A DNA stretch of 64,000 nt, taken from Betaproteobacteria bacterium (GTDB lineage: Bacteria; Pseudomonadota; Gammaproteobacteria; Burkholderiales; Casimicrobiaceae). The stretch's first letter is position 1, and every line of letters starts with the position of its first letter. The notes under the pieces were generated by a model. That model was not told where the DNA came from and ran no database searches. It saw only the letters and a list, made by a program, of their open reading frames with translations. The stretch is from assembly GCA_016861105.1 (NCBI GenBank), contig BOKS01000004.1:1-64000 (forward strand), given 5' to 3'. Both the position numbers and the translations under genes were made by a program. Positions 20,746 through 30,193 of this stretch are shown piece after piece.

Positions 20746-21633
20746 ATGGAACTGCGCCACCTGCGCTACTTCGTCGCCGTGGCCGAGACGCTGCACTTCG
20801 GCCGGGCGGCGGCGCGGCTGCACATCTCGCAGCCGCCGCTGTCGCGCCAGATCCGCGCGCTGGAGCGCGAAGTCGGCACGCCGCTGTTCGAGCGCTCGGC
20901 GCGGTCCGTGCGGCTGACGCCGGCCGGCGCGGCCCTGCTGCCGGAGGCGCGCCGCCTGCTGCGCGAGGCCGAGGCCCTCGCGGCCGGCGCGCGCGACCTC
21001 GCGCGCGGCGCCGTCGGCGTCCTGCAGCTGGGCTTCATCAGCGCCTCGGCCTACAACGTGCTTCCGCGGGTGCTCCCCGGCTTCCGCCGCTCGCGCCCGG
21101 GCGTGCGCCTGGTGCTCGCGGAGTCGACGAGCGACGTGCAGCTCGGTGCGCTCGCGGAGGGCACGCTCGACGCGGGCATCCTGCTGCCGCCGGTCACGCA
21201 TCCCGCGCTCGCGTACGCCGCCCTGCTGCGCGAGCCGCTCGTGGCGGCGCTGCCCGACGCGCGGCGCTGGCCGGCGCGCGTGCCGCTCGGCAGACTCTCG
21301 CGCGAGCCCTTCGTCCTGTTCCCGCGGCACGCGGGACCGGGGCTCCACGACGTGGTCGTCGCCGCGTGCGAGCGCGAGGGGTTCGCGCCGCGCGTCGAGC
21401 AGGAGGCCGTGCAGATGCCGACGATCGTGAGCCTCGTCGCCGCGGGCATGGGCGTGGCGCTGGTGCCCGCCTCGCTGCAGAACATGCGGCGGACGGGTGT
21501 GGTATATCGCCCGTTGGCCGGGACGGCGCCGCGCGTCGAGGTGGGGATCGCGTGGCGCGCCGCGGACCGCTCGCCGGTGCTCGCCGCGTTCGTCGCGCAC
21601 GCCCGCGGCGCGTTCGAAGGACGGAAAGACTGA
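20746..21633 (+). CDS. LysR-type transcriptional regulator
   Basis: The 295-aa protein has the LysR winged helix at residues 1-60 ([36 protein letters not shown]) and a periplasmic-binding-like effector domain after residue 90 ([21 protein letters not shown]). Its position divergent from ilvD suggests it might control that gene, though LysR proteins often regulate other targets too. The stop overlaps the lgt ATG (TGATG), so lgt may be translationally coupled to it, an unusual pairing. Confidence 0.9.
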   Translation: MELRHLRYFVAVAETLHFGRAAARLHISQPPLSRQIRALEREVGTPLFERSARSVRLTPAGAALLPEARRLLREAEALAAGARDLARGAVGVLQLGFISASAYNVLPRVLPGFRRSRPGVRLVLAESTSDVQLGALAEGTLDAGILLPPVTHPALAYAALLREPLVAALPDARRWPARVPLGRLSREPFVLFPRHAGPGLHDVVVAACEREGFAPRVEQEAVQMPTIVSLVAAGMGVALVPASLQNMRRTGVVYRPLAGTAPRVEVGIAWRAADRSPVLAAFVAHARGAFEGRKD

Positions 21634-22448
21634 TGCTCGTGCACCCGCAGTTCGACCCCGTGGCGTTCCAGCTCGGACCGGTCGCCGTGCGCTGGTACGG
21701 GCTCATGTACCTCGTCGGGTTCGCGCTGTTCGTCGTGCTGGGCAAGCTCCGCGCGCGCAGGCAGCTCCTCACCGGATGGCATCCGCGCGACGTCGACGAC
21801 ATGCTCTTCTACGGCGTGCTCGGCGTGATCGCGGGCGGGCGGCTGGGCTACGTGCTCTTCTACAAGCCGCTGCACTACCTCGCGAACCCGCTCGAGGTCG
21901 TCGCACTGTGGAGCGGCGGCATGAGCTTCCACGGCGGGTTCCTCGGCGTGCTCGTCGCGATGTGGTGGTTCGCCCGCCGGCGCGGCAAGCGCTGGCTGGA
22001 CGTGACCGATTTCGTCGCGCCGCTCGTCCCGCTCGGGCTCGCCGCGGGACGCCTGGGCAACTTCATCAACGGCGAGCTCTGGGGGCGCCCCACGGACGGG
22101 CCGTGGGGCATGGTGTTCCCGCAGGTCGACGGGCTCGCGCGCCACCCCTCGCAGCTCTACCAGTTCGGCCTCGAAGGCGTGGCGCTGTTCGCCGTCCTGT
22201 GGTGGTACACGGACCGCCACCGGCCGATGGGGGCGCCGTCGGGGCTGTTCCTGATCGGCTACGGCGCCTTCCGCTTCATCGCCGAGTACGCGCGCGAGCC
22301 CGACAGCTTCCTCGGCTACCTCGCGGGCGGGCTGACGATGGGCCAGTGGCTGTCGCTGCCGATGATCGTCGCCGGCGTGGTCCTCATGATCTGGGCGCAC
22401 CGCCACGCGGCGAAGAGCCAGCCGACGCTGATCGACCGGATGAAGTGA
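21633..22448 (+). CDS. lgt: Phosphatidylglycerol-prolipoprotein diacylglyceryl transferase
   Basis: The 271-aa inner-membrane enzyme attaches diacylglycerol to the lipobox Cys of prolipoproteins. About seven hydrophobic segments are visible. [12 protein letters not shown] carries the essential His and [16 protein letters not shown] is the Lgt signature with the catalytic Arg. HPSQLYQ follows. The C-terminal tail ([14 protein letters not shown]) is normal. Lipoproteins predicted in this window (6651, 17348) would be its substrates. Confidence 0.96.
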   Translation: MLVHPQFDPVAFQLGPVAVRWYGLMYLVGFALFVVLGKLRARRQLLTGWHPRDVDDMLFYGVLGVIAGGRLGYVLFYKPLHYLANPLEVVALWSGGMSFHGGFLGVLVAMWWFARRRGKRWLDVTDFVAPLVPLGLAAGRLGNFINGELWGRPTDGPWGMVFPQVDGLARHPSQLYQFGLEGVALFAVLWWYTDRHRPMGAPSGLFLIGYGAFRFIAEYAREPDSFLGYLAGGLTMGQWLSLPMIVAGVVLMIWAHRHAAKSQPTLIDRMK

Positions 22449-22467
22449 CGCGCCCCGCGCCGTGCGA

Positions 22468-22872
22468 CTACTCCAGCCGCCGATATTCCCCGTCGATCGA
22501 CCGCCGGCCGAACGGCGTCCGCGCCGCGGCGCCGGCCGCGCCGAAGGCCGAACCGACGTTCAGCGGAAGCATCAGCAGCGCCAGCGCGATCAGGTCGCTG
22601 ACGACGCCGGGCAGCAGCAGCAGGAAGCCCGCGAGCACCTTCCGGCCGCTGTCGACGACGCCGCGCAGCAGCGGCTCGTCGCCGCGCAGCGCCGCGAGCG
22701 TGCGCGCGCGGAAGGCGAGGCGCTCGTTGCGCAGCAGCGCGATGCCCGAGACGACGGAGATCGCCAGCCAGACCCAGACCGGAACGCCGCTCCACTGCGC
22801 GATCCGCACCGTGGCGTACAGGTCCACGACCGGGAATCCCAGTAGAATCGCGAGCAACAGAACGAACCGCAT
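22468..22872 (-). CDS. fxsA: FxsA family membrane protein
   Basis: The 134-aa protein has N-terminal hydrophobic segments and LLLPGVVSDLIALALLMLP, the typical FxsA P-G-x-x-S/T-D segment, with ...FPVVDLYATVRIAQWSG at the start. In E. coli FxsA (suppressor of F exclusion of phage T7) is an inner-membrane protein of unclear role. It is divergent from cutA with only 10 bp between start codons. Confidence 0.88.
   Translation of the reverse strand: MRFVLLLAILLGFPVVDLYATVRIAQWSGVPVWVWLAISVVSGIALLRNERLAFRARTLAALRGDEPLLRGVVDSGRKVLAGFLLLLPGVVSDLIALALLMLPLNVGSAFGAAGAAARTPFGRRSIDGEYRRLE
22843..22848 (+). promoter_or_regulatory. Candidate -10 for cutA inside fxsA
   Basis: TAGAAT lies 35 bp before the cutA start and within the first codons of the oppositely oriented fxsA gene. 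Since only 10 bp separate the two start codons, each promoter must lie inside the neighbouring gene. The -35 is unclear. Confidence 0.3.
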
Positions 22873-22882
22873 CGACCGCTCC

Positions 22883-23203
22883 TTGAACTACGTCCTCGTC
22901 CACACCACGCTTCCGGACGAGGACACGGCCCGCGCGCTCGCGCGTGCGCTCGTCGGGAGCCGGCTCGCCGCGTGCGTCACCATCGGCACGCCGGTCGAGT
23001 CACTCTATCACTGGCAGGGCGCGATCGAAAACGCCCGCGAGGTGCCGCTGACCGCCAAGACGCGCGCCGACCGCTTCGCCGACGTCGCGGCGGCCATCGC
23101 CGCGCAGCACCCGTACGAACTTCCCGAAATCCTCGCTGTCCCCATCGTCGATGGCTCCGCCGACTACCTCGCCTGGATCGATGCCGCCGTCGGTCCGCGC
23201 TGA
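22883..23203 (+). CDS. cutA: CutA1 divalent-cation tolerance protein
   Basis: The 106-aa protein starts at TTG 22883 (MNYVLVHTTLPDEDTARALARALV). Family marks: LAACVTIG, ESLYHWQGAIE, EVPLTAKTRADRF and the C-terminal HPYELPEILAVPI-DGSADYLAWI. CutA1 forms very stable trimers of the PII-like fold; its link to copper tolerance remains uncertain. No ATG precedes the conserved start in frame nearby, so TTG is preferred. Confidence 0.92.
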   Translation: MNYVLVHTTLPDEDTARALARALVGSRLAACVTIGTPVESLYHWQGAIENAREVPLTAKTRADRFADVAAAIAAQHPYELPEILAVPIVDGSADYLAWIDAAVGPR

Positions 23204-23738
23204 CAGCCTACGCCCGCCGGCTTCGGCCGCGGGCGCGCCCGTCGCCCGCGCCGCGTCGCTCGTCGGGATCGCCGCGGTCGCGAGCCTCGTGTTTCATGTC
23301 GGCACCGCGTCCGCCGAAATCAAGCTGCTGCCCCCCGAAGAGGCGTTCCGCTACGCGGCGCGAGCCGTCGACGGCGGTACCGTCGAGGCCCGGTTCGACA
23401 TCGCCGACGGCTATTACCTGTATCGCGACAAGCTGCGCTTCGCCGTCGAGCCCGGGCCGCTGGCCGGCGGCGTCGCGCTCCCGGCGGGCAAGGTGAAGGA
23501 CGACGAGTTCTTCGGCCGCGTCGAGACCTACCGCGACCGGGTGCTCGTCCGGATTCCGATCGCGCCCGCGGCGCCCGGCCAGTCGGTCACGGTGCAGGCG
23601 GATTCGCAGGGCTGCGCCGACGTCGGCGTGTGCTATCCGCCGGTCAGCCAGCGGATCACCGTCGTGGTGCCGCCGGCCGGCGGACCGGCCGGGGCGTTCG
23701 TCGAGGCGTCGCCGGCGAAGAAGCGCTGGTTCCGGTGA
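23181..23738 (+). CDS. DsbD alpha-domain-only protein
   Basis: The 185-aa protein has an N-terminal export signal (to about residue 45, ending TASA) and then only the N-terminal periplasmic domain of thiol:disulfide interchange protein DsbD. LPPEEAFRYAA, DGYYLYRDKLRF and QGCADVGVCYPP are diagnostic; the two Cys in the last motif are the redox pair. The transmembrane and C-terminal thioredoxin parts of full DsbD are missing, and the frame ends naturally. The start overlaps cutA by 23 bp. The next gene, a TlpA-like thioredoxin, overlaps its stop. Confidence 0.85.
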   Translation: MPPSVRADSLRPPASAAGAPVARAASLVGIAAVASLVFHVGTASAEIKLLPPEEAFRYAARAVDGGTVEARFDIADGYYLYRDKLRFAVEPGPLAGGVALPAGKVKDDEFFGRVETYRDRVLVRIPIAPAAPGQSVTVQADSQGCADVGVCYPPVSQRITVVVPPAGGPAGAFVEASPAKKRWFR

Positions 23739-24262
23739 TGGCGTCGGCGGGCCGGCGCTGGATCGTCGTGGGCGCGGCGGTGCTCGCGCTGCTCTTCGGC
23801 GCGTGGGTCGCACGCTCGCTGCTCGAGGGTGGCGGCGGCCGCGACGCGGGCACGCTCCTCGCCGTCGCGCTGCCCGACCTCGCAGGCGAGCAGCAGGCGA
23901 TCGGCCAGTGGAAGGGCAAGCTGCTGGTCGTCAACTTCTGGGCGACGTGGTGCGCGCCGTGCCGGGAGGAGATGCCGATGTTCGTCGAGGCGCAGAAACG
24001 GCACGGCGACCGGGGCCTGCAGTTCGTGGGCATCGCGGTCGACGAGGCGGCGAAGGTCCGGCAGTTCGCGGACTCCATCGGCCTCAACTACCCGTCGCTC
24101 ATCGGCGGCTACGGTGCGATGGAACTGTCGCGCACGCTCGGCAACAGCCTGATGGCGCTGCCCTTCACCGTGGTCGTCGGCCGCGACGGCCAGGTGCTCC
24201 TCACCCATCTGGGGCCGATGAAGCAGGCGCAGCTCGATCGGCTGGTCGAATCCGGGCTGTGA
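23738..24262 (+). CDS. Membrane-anchored TlpA-like thioredoxin
   Basis: The 174-aa protein has one N-terminal membrane segment (WIVVGAAVLALLFGAWVA) and a periplasmic thioredoxin-fold domain with NFWATWCAPCREEMPMF. The CAPC active site is that of the TlpA/ResA family, which reduce disulfides, for example in cytochrome c maturation. FTVVVGRDGQV contains the usual cis-Pro region (LPFTVVV). The ATG overlaps the DsbD-alpha stop (TGATG). The two may form a redox relay in the periplasm. Confidence 0.9.
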   Translation: MASAGRRWIVVGAAVLALLFGAWVARSLLEGGGGRDAGTLLAVALPDLAGEQQAIGQWKGKLLVVNFWATWCAPCREEMPMFVEAQKRHGDRGLQFVGIAVDEAAKVRQFADSIGLNYPSLIGGYGAMELSRTLGNSLMALPFTVVVGRDGQVLLTHLGPMKQAQLDRLVESGL

Positions 24263-24538
24263 GTCCGGGCCAACGTCGCGCAAAGTCGGCCAATTCGTCG
24301 TTTCTTGCATCCTAAGACGCCATAACGGCCGTGGCCGGCGCCGGTGGCCGTGTGCGCCGGCGCGCTCTCGCGAGACGGACCGGCCGCCATCGGCTACGCG
24401 GGGCGGCCGACTGGACATCGTGTTGCGATTTGCGGCAAACTCGCCGACTTCGTGCATCGATGTAGGGCCACGGCCCGTGACGCGCGCTGACGACATCGCG
24501 CCCGGCTGCGCACGGCGCAGGGCGGGCGGGGAGCGACG
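24263..24538. other. Intergenic region before accB
   Basis: This 276-bp stretch lacks a credible gene. It presumably holds the accBC promoter. TTGCGATTTGCGG near 24423 could hold a -35, but I see no matching -10. In other betaproteobacteria aroQ often occupies this spot; it is absent here. Confidence 0.4.
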
Positions 24539-24994
24539 ATGGACCTGCGCAAGCTGAAGACGCTCATCGAGCTCGTCGAGACCTCCGGCATCGCCGAGCT
24601 CGAGATCCAGGAAGGCGAGGAGCGCGTGCGGATCACCCGCACGGTGGCGTCGATGGGGCAGACGCTGATGGTGCACGCGCCCCACGTCGCAGCGGCGCCG
24701 CCGGCGGCGGTTCCGGCGGCACCGGCGCCGGCCGCGGCGCCGGCTGCGGCGGAGCCCGAGGGCCACGTCGTGAAGAGCCCGATGGTGGGGACGTTCTACC
24801 GCTCGCCGTCGCCCGGCGCCAAGGCCTTCGTCGAGGTCGGCGACACGGTGAAGGAAGGCGACCCGCTGTGCATCGTCGAGGCGATGAAACTGATGAACGA
24901 GATCGAGGCCGACGCGTCGGGCGTGGTCAAGGCGATCCTGGTCGAGAACGGGCAGCCGGTCGAGTTCGGCCAGCCGCTGTTCGTGCTGGGGTGA
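24539..24994 (+). CDS. accB: Acetyl-CoA carboxylase biotin carboxyl carrier protein
   Basis: The 151-aa subunit carries biotin for acetyl-CoA carboxylase, the first step of fatty acid synthesis. The N-terminal [21 protein letters not shown] is followed by an Ala/Pro-rich hinge (about 48-75) and the biotinyl domain with [12 protein letters not shown], where Lys is biotinylated. Directly followed by accC. Confidence 0.97.
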   Translation: MDLRKLKTLIELVETSGIAELEIQEGEERVRITRTVASMGQTLMVHAPHVAAAPPAAVPAAPAPAAAPAAAEPEGHVVKSPMVGTFYRSPSPGAKAFVEVGDTVKEGDPLCIVEAMKLMNEIEADASGVVKAILVENGQPVEFGQPLFVLG

Positions 24995-25076
24995 CGCCCG
25001 CGCCGCGCGCCGGCGGCGCCGTGCGGCCGCCGTGGCGCGCGCCTCCGCCGTCCCCCGAACCTTCCCCGCGAGCGTC

Positions 25077-26444
25077 GTGCCCACCGCCTCCAGCAAGCTG
25101 TTCGACAAGATCCTGATCGCCAACCGGGGCGAGATCGCGCTGCGCATCCAGCGCGCGTGCCGGGAGCTCGGCATCAAGACCGTCGTCGTCCACTCGGAGG
25201 CCGACCGCGACGCCAAGTACGTCCGGCTCGCCGACGAATCGGTGTGCATCGGACCGCCGCCGTCCGCGCAGAGCTACCTCAACATCCCGGCGATCATCGC
25301 CGCCGCCGAAGTCACCGATTCGCAGGCGATCCATCCCGGCTACGGGTTCCTCTCGGAGAACGCCGACTTCGCCGAGAAGGTCGAGCGCTCCGGCTTCGTG
25401 TTCATCGGCCCGCGCCCGGACACCATCCGCCTGATGGGCGACAAGGTCAGCGCCAAGGCGGCCATGATCAAGGCGGGGGTGCCGTGCGTGCCCGGATCGG
25501 AGGGGGCGCTGCCCGACGACCCCAAGGAGGTCGTGCGCATCGCGCGCCAGATCGGCTACCCGGTGATCATCAAGGCGGCCGGCGGCGGCGGCGGGCGCGG
25601 CATGCGCGTCGTGCACACCGAGGCGGCGCTGATGCCGGCCGTCACGCTGACGCGGACGGAGGCGCAGGCGGCGTTCGGCAATCCCATGGTCTACATGGAG
25701 AAGTTCCTCGCCTCGCCGCGCCACATCGAGATCCAGGTGCTCGCCGACGAGCAGAAGAACGCGGTCTGGCTGGGCGAGCGCGACTGCTCGATGCAGCGGC
25801 GCCACCAGAAGATCATCGAGGAGGCGCCGGCGCCGGGCATCGCCCCGCGCGCGCTGGTGCGGATCGGGGACCGCTGCGCGGACGCCTGCCGCCGCATCGG
25901 CTACCGGGGCGCGGGCACGTTCGAGTTCCTCTACCAGGAGGAGGAGTTCTACTTCATCGAGATGAACACCCGGGTGCAGGTCGAGCACCCGGTGACCGAG
26001 GCGATCACCGGCATCGACATCGTGCAGCAGCAGATCCGCATCGCGGCCGGCCACAAGCTGCCGTTCCGCCAGCGGGACATCGTCAAGCGCGGGCACGCGA
26101 TCGAGTGCCGCATCAACGCCGAGGACCCGTTCACCTTCGTCCCGTCGCCGGGCCGGATCACGTCGTGGCACGCGCCCGGGGGCCCGGGCATCCGCGTCGA
26201 CTCGCACGTCTACGCCAACTACTTCGTCCCGCCCAACTACGACTCGATGATCGGCAAGGTGATCGCGTACGGCGAGTCGCGCGACCAGGCGCTCGCGCGC
26301 ATGCGCGTCGCGCTCTCGGAGATGGTGGTCGAGGGCATCCGCACGAACATCCCGCTGCACCAGGAACTGCTCAACGACGACAAGTTCGTGCGCGGCGGGA
26401 CGACGATCCACTACCTCGAGGAGCGGCTCGCGAAGCGGAAGTGA
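25077..26444 (+). CDS. accC: Acetyl-CoA carboxylase, biotin carboxylase subunit
   Basis: The 455-aa ATP-grasp enzyme carboxylates biotin on Acc[21 protein letters not shown] begins the domain; [14 protein letters not shown] is the ATP-grasp glycine loop; HIEIQVLAD and [16 protein letters not shown] are active-site segments. The GTG at 25077 gives [13 protein letters not shown], near the E. coli length; a GTG at 25032 in frame would add 15 residues with no homology. Confidence 0.95.
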   Translation: MPTASSKLFDKILIANRGEIALRIQRACRELGIKTVVVHSEADRDAKYVRLADESVCIGPPPSAQSYLNIPAIIAAAEVTDSQAIHPGYGFLSENADFAEKVERSGFVFIGPRPDTIRLMGDKVSAKAAMIKAGVPCVPGSEGALPDDPKEVVRIARQIGYPVIIKAAGGGGGRGMRVVHTEAALMPAVTLTRTEAQAAFGNPMVYMEKFLASPRHIEIQVLADEQKNAVWLGERDCSMQRRHQKIIEEAPAPGIAPRALVRIGDRCADACRRIGYRGAGTFEFLYQEEEFYFIEMNTRVQVEHPVTEAITGIDIVQQQIRIAAGHKLPFRQRDIVKRGHAIECRINAEDPFTFVPSPGRITSWHAPGGPGIRVDSHVYANYFVPPNYDSMIGKVIAYGESRDQALARMRVALSEMVVEGIRTNIPLHQELLNDDKFVRGGTTIHYLEERLAKRK

Positions 26445-26525
26445 CCGCGGCGGTGCCGCGCCGCCCTCCCACCGCCCTGCCGTTTCCCCGGCCCTCCTTC
26501 CCGCCGCGACCCGCGCCCGGCTGCC

Positions 26526-27407
26526 GTGGCGTACACCGCCCTGTCGTTCGTCACCGACGGCCCGGCCGCCGACGCCTGGGGCGACGCGCTGCTGGACGCC
26601 GGGGCGCTGGCCGTCGAGGCGACGGACGCCGGGGCAGGAACGCCGGAGGAGGTCGCGCGGTTCGCCGAACCGGGCGAGCCGGGGTTCGCGGCGTGGCCCC
26701 GCTCCCGCCTGGTGGCGCTGTTCGACGCGGCGGCCGACGCCGAGGCCGCGCTGGCCGCGGCGGCGCGGGCGCTGGACCGCGCCGCCCCGGCCGTGCAACG
26801 CCGGCCGGTCGAGGAGCGCGACTGGGTCCGGGCGACGCAGGCGCAGTTCGGACCGGTGCACATCGCCGACGACTTCCACATCGTGCCCAGCTGGAGCGAG
26901 CCGCCGGCGGGCGGCACGGTGGTACGGCTCGACCCGGGCCTCGCCTTCGGGACCGGCTCGCACCCGACCACGCTCCTGTGCCTCCAGTGGCTGCACCTGA
27001 CGCTGCGCCGCGGCGACACGTTGCTCGACTACGGCTGCGGTTCGGGCATCCTCGCGATCGCTGCGGCGCGGCTCGGCACCTCGCGCGTCGTCGGCACGGA
27101 CGTCGATCCGCAGGCGCTGGCCGCCTCGCACGAGAACGCGGCGGCGAACCGGGTCCGCGCGCGCTTCGTTGCGCCGGACGACCTCGGTCCCGGGACGTTC
27201 GGGGTCGTCGTCGCCAACATCCTCGCCAATCCGTTGCGCCTGCTGGCGCCGGCGATCGCGGCGCGCGTCGCCGCCGGCGGCCGGCTCGCGCTGTCCGGCA
27301 TCCTGGAGGCGCAGGCCGACGACGTGATCGCGGCCTACGCCCCGTGGATTACACTTCGCGCCTGGCGCGCGGCCGAAGGCTGGGTGCTGCTGGCCGGTGC
27401 GCGCTGA
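26526..27407 (+). CDS. prmA: Ribosomal protein L11 methyltransferase
   Basis: The 293-aa enzyme trimethylates L11. The N-terminal substrate-recognition domain is followed by DPGLAFGTGSHPTTLLCLQWL and the SAM motif LLDYGCGSGILAIAAARLG (about 175-193), then VVVANILANPLRLLAP with the N-I-L-A-N-P motif. The GTG start gives MAYTALSFVTDG as in the family. accBC-prmA order is usual for betaproteobacteria. Confidence 0.95.
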   Translation: MAYTALSFVTDGPAADAWGDALLDAGALAVEATDAGAGTPEEVARFAEPGEPGFAAWPRSRLVALFDAAADAEAALAAAARALDRAAPAVQRRPVEERDWVRATQAQFGPVHIADDFHIVPSWSEPPAGGTVVRLDPGLAFGTGSHPTTLLCLQWLHLTLRRGDTLLDYGCGSGILAIAAARLGTSRVVGTDVDPQALAASHENAAANRVRARFVAPDDLGPGTFGVVVANILANPLRLLAPAIAARVAAGGRLALSGILEAQADDVIAAYAPWITLRAWRAAEGWVLLAGAR

Positions 27408-27470
27408 ACGCGCGGGCCGCGAGACGATGCCCGCCAGCCGAACGAAGGCGCGCTGCGCGACCCCACGGTG

Positions 27471-28325
27471 ATGGCCGACGAGAAATTCACGCGCTGCCCC
27501 GGCTGCCGGACGGTGTTCCGCGTCACGCCGGCGCAGCTCGCCCTGCGCGACGGCCAGGTGCGCTGCGGGCACTGCCGGACCGTGTTCGACGGCACGGCCA
27601 ACCTGATCCGCCTGGCGCCCGGCGCTGCGGCTGCGCCGCCCGACGACACGGACGGCCCGCTCACGGTGACGTTGCGCAGCGCGCACGCGCTCGAGCCCGC
27701 GCCCGGCCCTGCGACGGTCGCGGCAGGCGCCCAGTCGCACGCGCCGGCGCCGCCCGCCGCCGGGGCCGCAGCCCCGGCCGCTGCGCCGGACGCGCACGTG
27801 GACTACGAGCATCGCTTCGCGTGGGACCGGCCGCGGCCGCGCTCGAAGGCGCGGTCCGCCGCCTACGCGCTGGCGCTGCTGGTGCTCGTGGCCGTGTTCG
27901 TCGGCCAGCTCGCGTGGCACTACCGCGACCTGATCGCGGCCCACGTCCCGTCGACGCGACCGCTGCTCGCGCGCATGTGCGCGCTCGGCGGCTGCGAGAT
28001 CCGGCCGCTGCGCGACGTCGCGTGGCTGTCGATCGACGCCTCCGACCTGCAGGCGGACCCGGCGCACAGGGGGCTGCTGATCCTGACCGCCACCGTGCGC
28101 AATCGCGCCCCGTACGCCGTCGCCTATCCGCACCTCGAGCTGACGCTGACCGACGCGCAGGACGGCGTCGTCGTCCGGCGCGCGCTCGCTCCCGCCGAGT
28201 ACCTCGGTGCGGCGCACGACGCGATCGCGGGGATCGCCGGGCACGCCGCGGTCGCCGTCAGGCTCTTCGTGGACGCGAGCGCAACGACGCAGTCCGGCTA
28301 CCGCGTGTACCTGTTCTACCCCTGA
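27471..28325 (+). CDS. Zinc-ribbon and DUF3426 membrane protein
   Basis: The 284-aa protein begins with a zinc ribbon of the MJ0042 type (RCPGCRTVFRV ... VRCGHCRTVFDG, two CxxC pairs), then an Ala/Pro-rich linker. A single membrane helix (AYALALLVLVAVFVGQLAW, about 122-140) leads to a DUF3426 domain with the C-A-L-G-G-C-E-I-R-P-L motif. It is likely anchored in the inner membrane with the ribbon in the cytosol. The role is unknown; it commonly follows prmA. A GTG three bases upstream (27468) is an alternative start. Confidence 0.88.
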   Translation: MADEKFTRCPGCRTVFRVTPAQLALRDGQVRCGHCRTVFDGTANLIRLAPGAAAAPPDDTDGPLTVTLRSAHALEPAPGPATVAAGAQSHAPAPPAAGAAAPAAAPDAHVDYEHRFAWDRPRPRSKARSAAYALALLVLVAVFVGQLAWHYRDLIAAHVPSTRPLLARMCALGGCEIRPLRDVAWLSIDASDLQADPAHRGLLILTATVRNRAPYAVAYPHLELTLTDAQDGVVVRRALAPAEYLGAAHDAIAGIAGHAAVAVRLFVDASATTQSGYRVYLFYP

Positions 28326-28464
28326 ACGGGCCTGATGCACCCGGCCGGTGCGGGGCGTCGATCCCGAGCCGCCACCGGAGTCGCCGTGCCGCGGCCCTCC
28401 ACGACGTAGTGGGCGCTCACCAGCACGAAAAACGTGCGCGCGGGCCGACCGGCTCCATCGGCGC

Positions 28465-28479
28465 GCACCGTGTTGGCGC
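28465..28479 (+). promoter_or_regulatory. NtrC-binding site 1 (glnA enhancer)
   Basis: GCACCGTGTTGGCGC fits the NtrC palindrome GCACC-N5-GGTGC with one mismatch. It is centred 31 bp, about three turns, upstream of the second site. This places it near -138 from the predicted sigma-54 start. Confidence 0.7.
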
Positions 28480-28495
28480 AGAAACCGGCGAAAGC

Positions 28496-28510
28496 GCACA
28501 CTATCGGTGC
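28496..28510 (+). promoter_or_regulatory. NtrC-binding site 2 (glnA enhancer)
   Basis: GCACACTATCGGTGC has perfect GCAC-N7-GTGC symmetry, matching the NtrC consensus. Centred near -107 from the predicted start, it mirrors the -108 and -140 enhancer sites of E. coli glnAp2. Confidence 0.78.
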
Positions 28511-28583
28511 AGTCGGGTGCAAGCCGCGCGGGAGGCGGTCCGCCATTCCCTTGCCCGTCAGCGGGTTGCGGCCGGAAGGCGCA

Positions 28584-28599
28584 TGGCACGCTTATCGCT
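28584..28599 (+). promoter_or_regulatory. Sigma-54 promoter of glnA
   Basis: TGGCAC-N5-TCGCT has the invariant GG and GC exactly 10 bp apart, as sigma-54 requires; only the second base of the -12 TTGC departs from consensus. It lies 67 bp before the glnA ATG and downstream of two NtrC sites. The rest of the 340-bp gap (28326-28665) shows no gene. Confidence 0.85.
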
Positions 28600-28665
28600 G
28601 ATCCCTGCCCCGCCGTTTTGCAGCGCACACACCCCAACAAGTCCACAGCCCCCGAAGGAGAATTC

Positions 28666-30081
28666 ATGGCCACGACCGGCGCCGACGTCCTCAAGCTGCT
28701 CAAGGAGAAGGACGTCAAGTTCGTCGACCTCCGCTTCACCGACACGCGCGGCAAGGAGCAGCACGTCTCCGTGCCCGCCAAGTACTTCGGCGCCGACAAG
28801 TTCGAGGCCGGCCACGCGTTCGACGGCTCGTCGATCGGTGGCTGGAAGGGCATCCAGGCGTCCGACATGCTGCTGATGCCGGACCCGGCCACGGCCGTCG
28901 TCGATCCGTTCATGGACGAGACGACGCTGAACATCACCTGCGACGTCGTCGAGCCGTCCGACGGCAAGGGCTACGAGCGCGACCCGCGCTCGCTCGCCAA
29001 ACGCGCCGAGGCCTACCTCAAGTCGACCGGCATCGGCGACGTCGCGTACTTCGGTCCCGAGCCCGAGTTCTTCGTCTTCGACGCCGTCGAGTGGAGCGTC
29101 GACATGTCGGGGAGCTACTGCAAGGTCTTCTCCGAGGAGGCGGCGTGGTCGACCGCGGAGAAGTTCGAGGGCGGCAACCTCGGCCACCGGCCGACGGTGA
29201 AGGGCGGCTACTTCCCCGTGCCCCCGGTGGACTCGCTGCAGGACATCCGCTCGGCGATGTGCCTCGCGCTCGAGCAGATGGGCGTCGAGGTCGAGGTGCA
29301 CCACCACGAGGTCGCCACGGCCGGCCAGTGCGAGATCGGCACGCGCTTCGCGCCGCTGGTGCAGCGCGCCGACTGGCTGCAGATCCTGAAGTACGTCGTC
29401 CACAACACGGCGGCGGCGTACGGCAAGACGGCGACCTTCATGCCCAAGCCGATCGTCGGCGACAACGGCTCGGGCATGCACTGCCACCAGTCGGTGTGGA
29501 AGGACGGCAAGAACCTGTTCGCCGGCGACGGCTACGCGGGGCTCTCGGAGTTCGCGCTGTACTACATCGGCGGCATCATCAAGCACGCGCGCGCGCTCAA
29601 CGCGATCACCAACCCGGGCACGAACTCGTACAAGCGCCTGGTGCCGGGCTTCGAGGCGCCGGTCAAGCTCGCGTACTCGGCGCGCAACCGCTCGGCGTCG
29701 ATCCGCATTCCGTACGTGAGCAACCCGAAGGGACGCCGCATCGAGGTCCGCTTCCCCGATCCGACGGCGAATCCCTATCTCGCGTTCTCGGCGATGCTGA
29801 TGGCCGGGCTCGACGGGGTGCAGAACAAGATCCATCCGGGCGACCCGGCCGACAAGAACCTCTACGACCTTCCGCCCGAGGAGGACAGGAAGATCCCGAC
29901 CGTGTGCAGCTCGCTCGACATGGCGCTCGACTACCTCGATCGCGACCGCGAGTTCCTCACGCGCGGCGGCGTGTTCACCAACGACCTGATCGACGCGTAC
30001 ATCGAGCTCAAGTCGGAGGAGGTCACGCGCTTCCGCATGACGACGCATCCCGTCGAGTACGACATGTACTACAGCCTGTAA
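28666..30081 (+). CDS. glnA: Glutamine synthetase, type I
   Basis: The 471-aa enzyme makes glutamine from glutamate and ammonia with ATP. Visible: [18 protein letters not shown], the latch [22 protein letters not shown], the ATP-binding [12 protein letters not shown] and glutamate loop [13 protein letters not shown]. Tyr 400 in [10 protein letters not shown] is the adenylylation site, so the enzyme should be controlled by GlnE. AAGGAG precedes ATG at 28666. Confidence 0.97.
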   Translation: MATTGADVLKLLKEKDVKFVDLRFTDTRGKEQHVSVPAKYFGADKFEAGHAFDGSSIGGWKGIQASDMLLMPDPATAVVDPFMDETTLNITCDVVEPSDGKGYERDPRSLAKRAEAYLKSTGIGDVAYFGPEPEFFVFDAVEWSVDMSGSYCKVFSEEAAWSTAEKFEGGNLGHRPTVKGGYFPVPPVDSLQDIRSAMCLALEQMGVEVEVHHHEVATAGQCEIGTRFAPLVQRADWLQILKYVVHNTAAAYGKTATFMPKPIVGDNGSGMHCHQSVWKDGKNLFAGDGYAGLSEFALYYIGGIIKHARALNAITNPGTNSYKRLVPGFEAPVKLAYSARNRSASIRIPYVSNPKGRRIEVRFPDPTANPYLAFSAMLMAGLDGVQNKIHPGDPADKNLYDLPPEEDRKIPTVCSSLDMALDYLDRDREFLTRGGVFTNDLIDAYIELKSEEVTRFRMTTHPVEYDMYYSL

Positions 30082-30122
30082 CGTACGCGCACGTCCCGAG
30101 GGTCGCGCGCACGCGCGGGGCG

Positions 30123-30153
30123 GGGGCGGACTGCGCCGGGGTCCGCCCCTTTT
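30123..30153 (+). terminator. Intrinsic terminator of glnA
   Basis: GGGGCGGA (30123-30130) pairs perfectly with TCCGCCCC (30142-30149), followed by TTTTC. This is the best rho-independent terminator in the window. It would separate glnA transcripts from ntrBC, allowing high glnA output. Confidence 0.8.
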
Positions 30154-30193
30154 CGCTACTACGCCACCGCGATGTTCGCTACACTCGGGCGCC

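Noticed and set aside
24927-28967. Very long minus-strand open frame (1,346 codons) opposite accC-prmA-glnA
   Set aside because: It is antisense to clearly conserved genes and its translation is Arg/Ala/Val-rich low-complexity; such frames are expected in DNA this rich in G and C.
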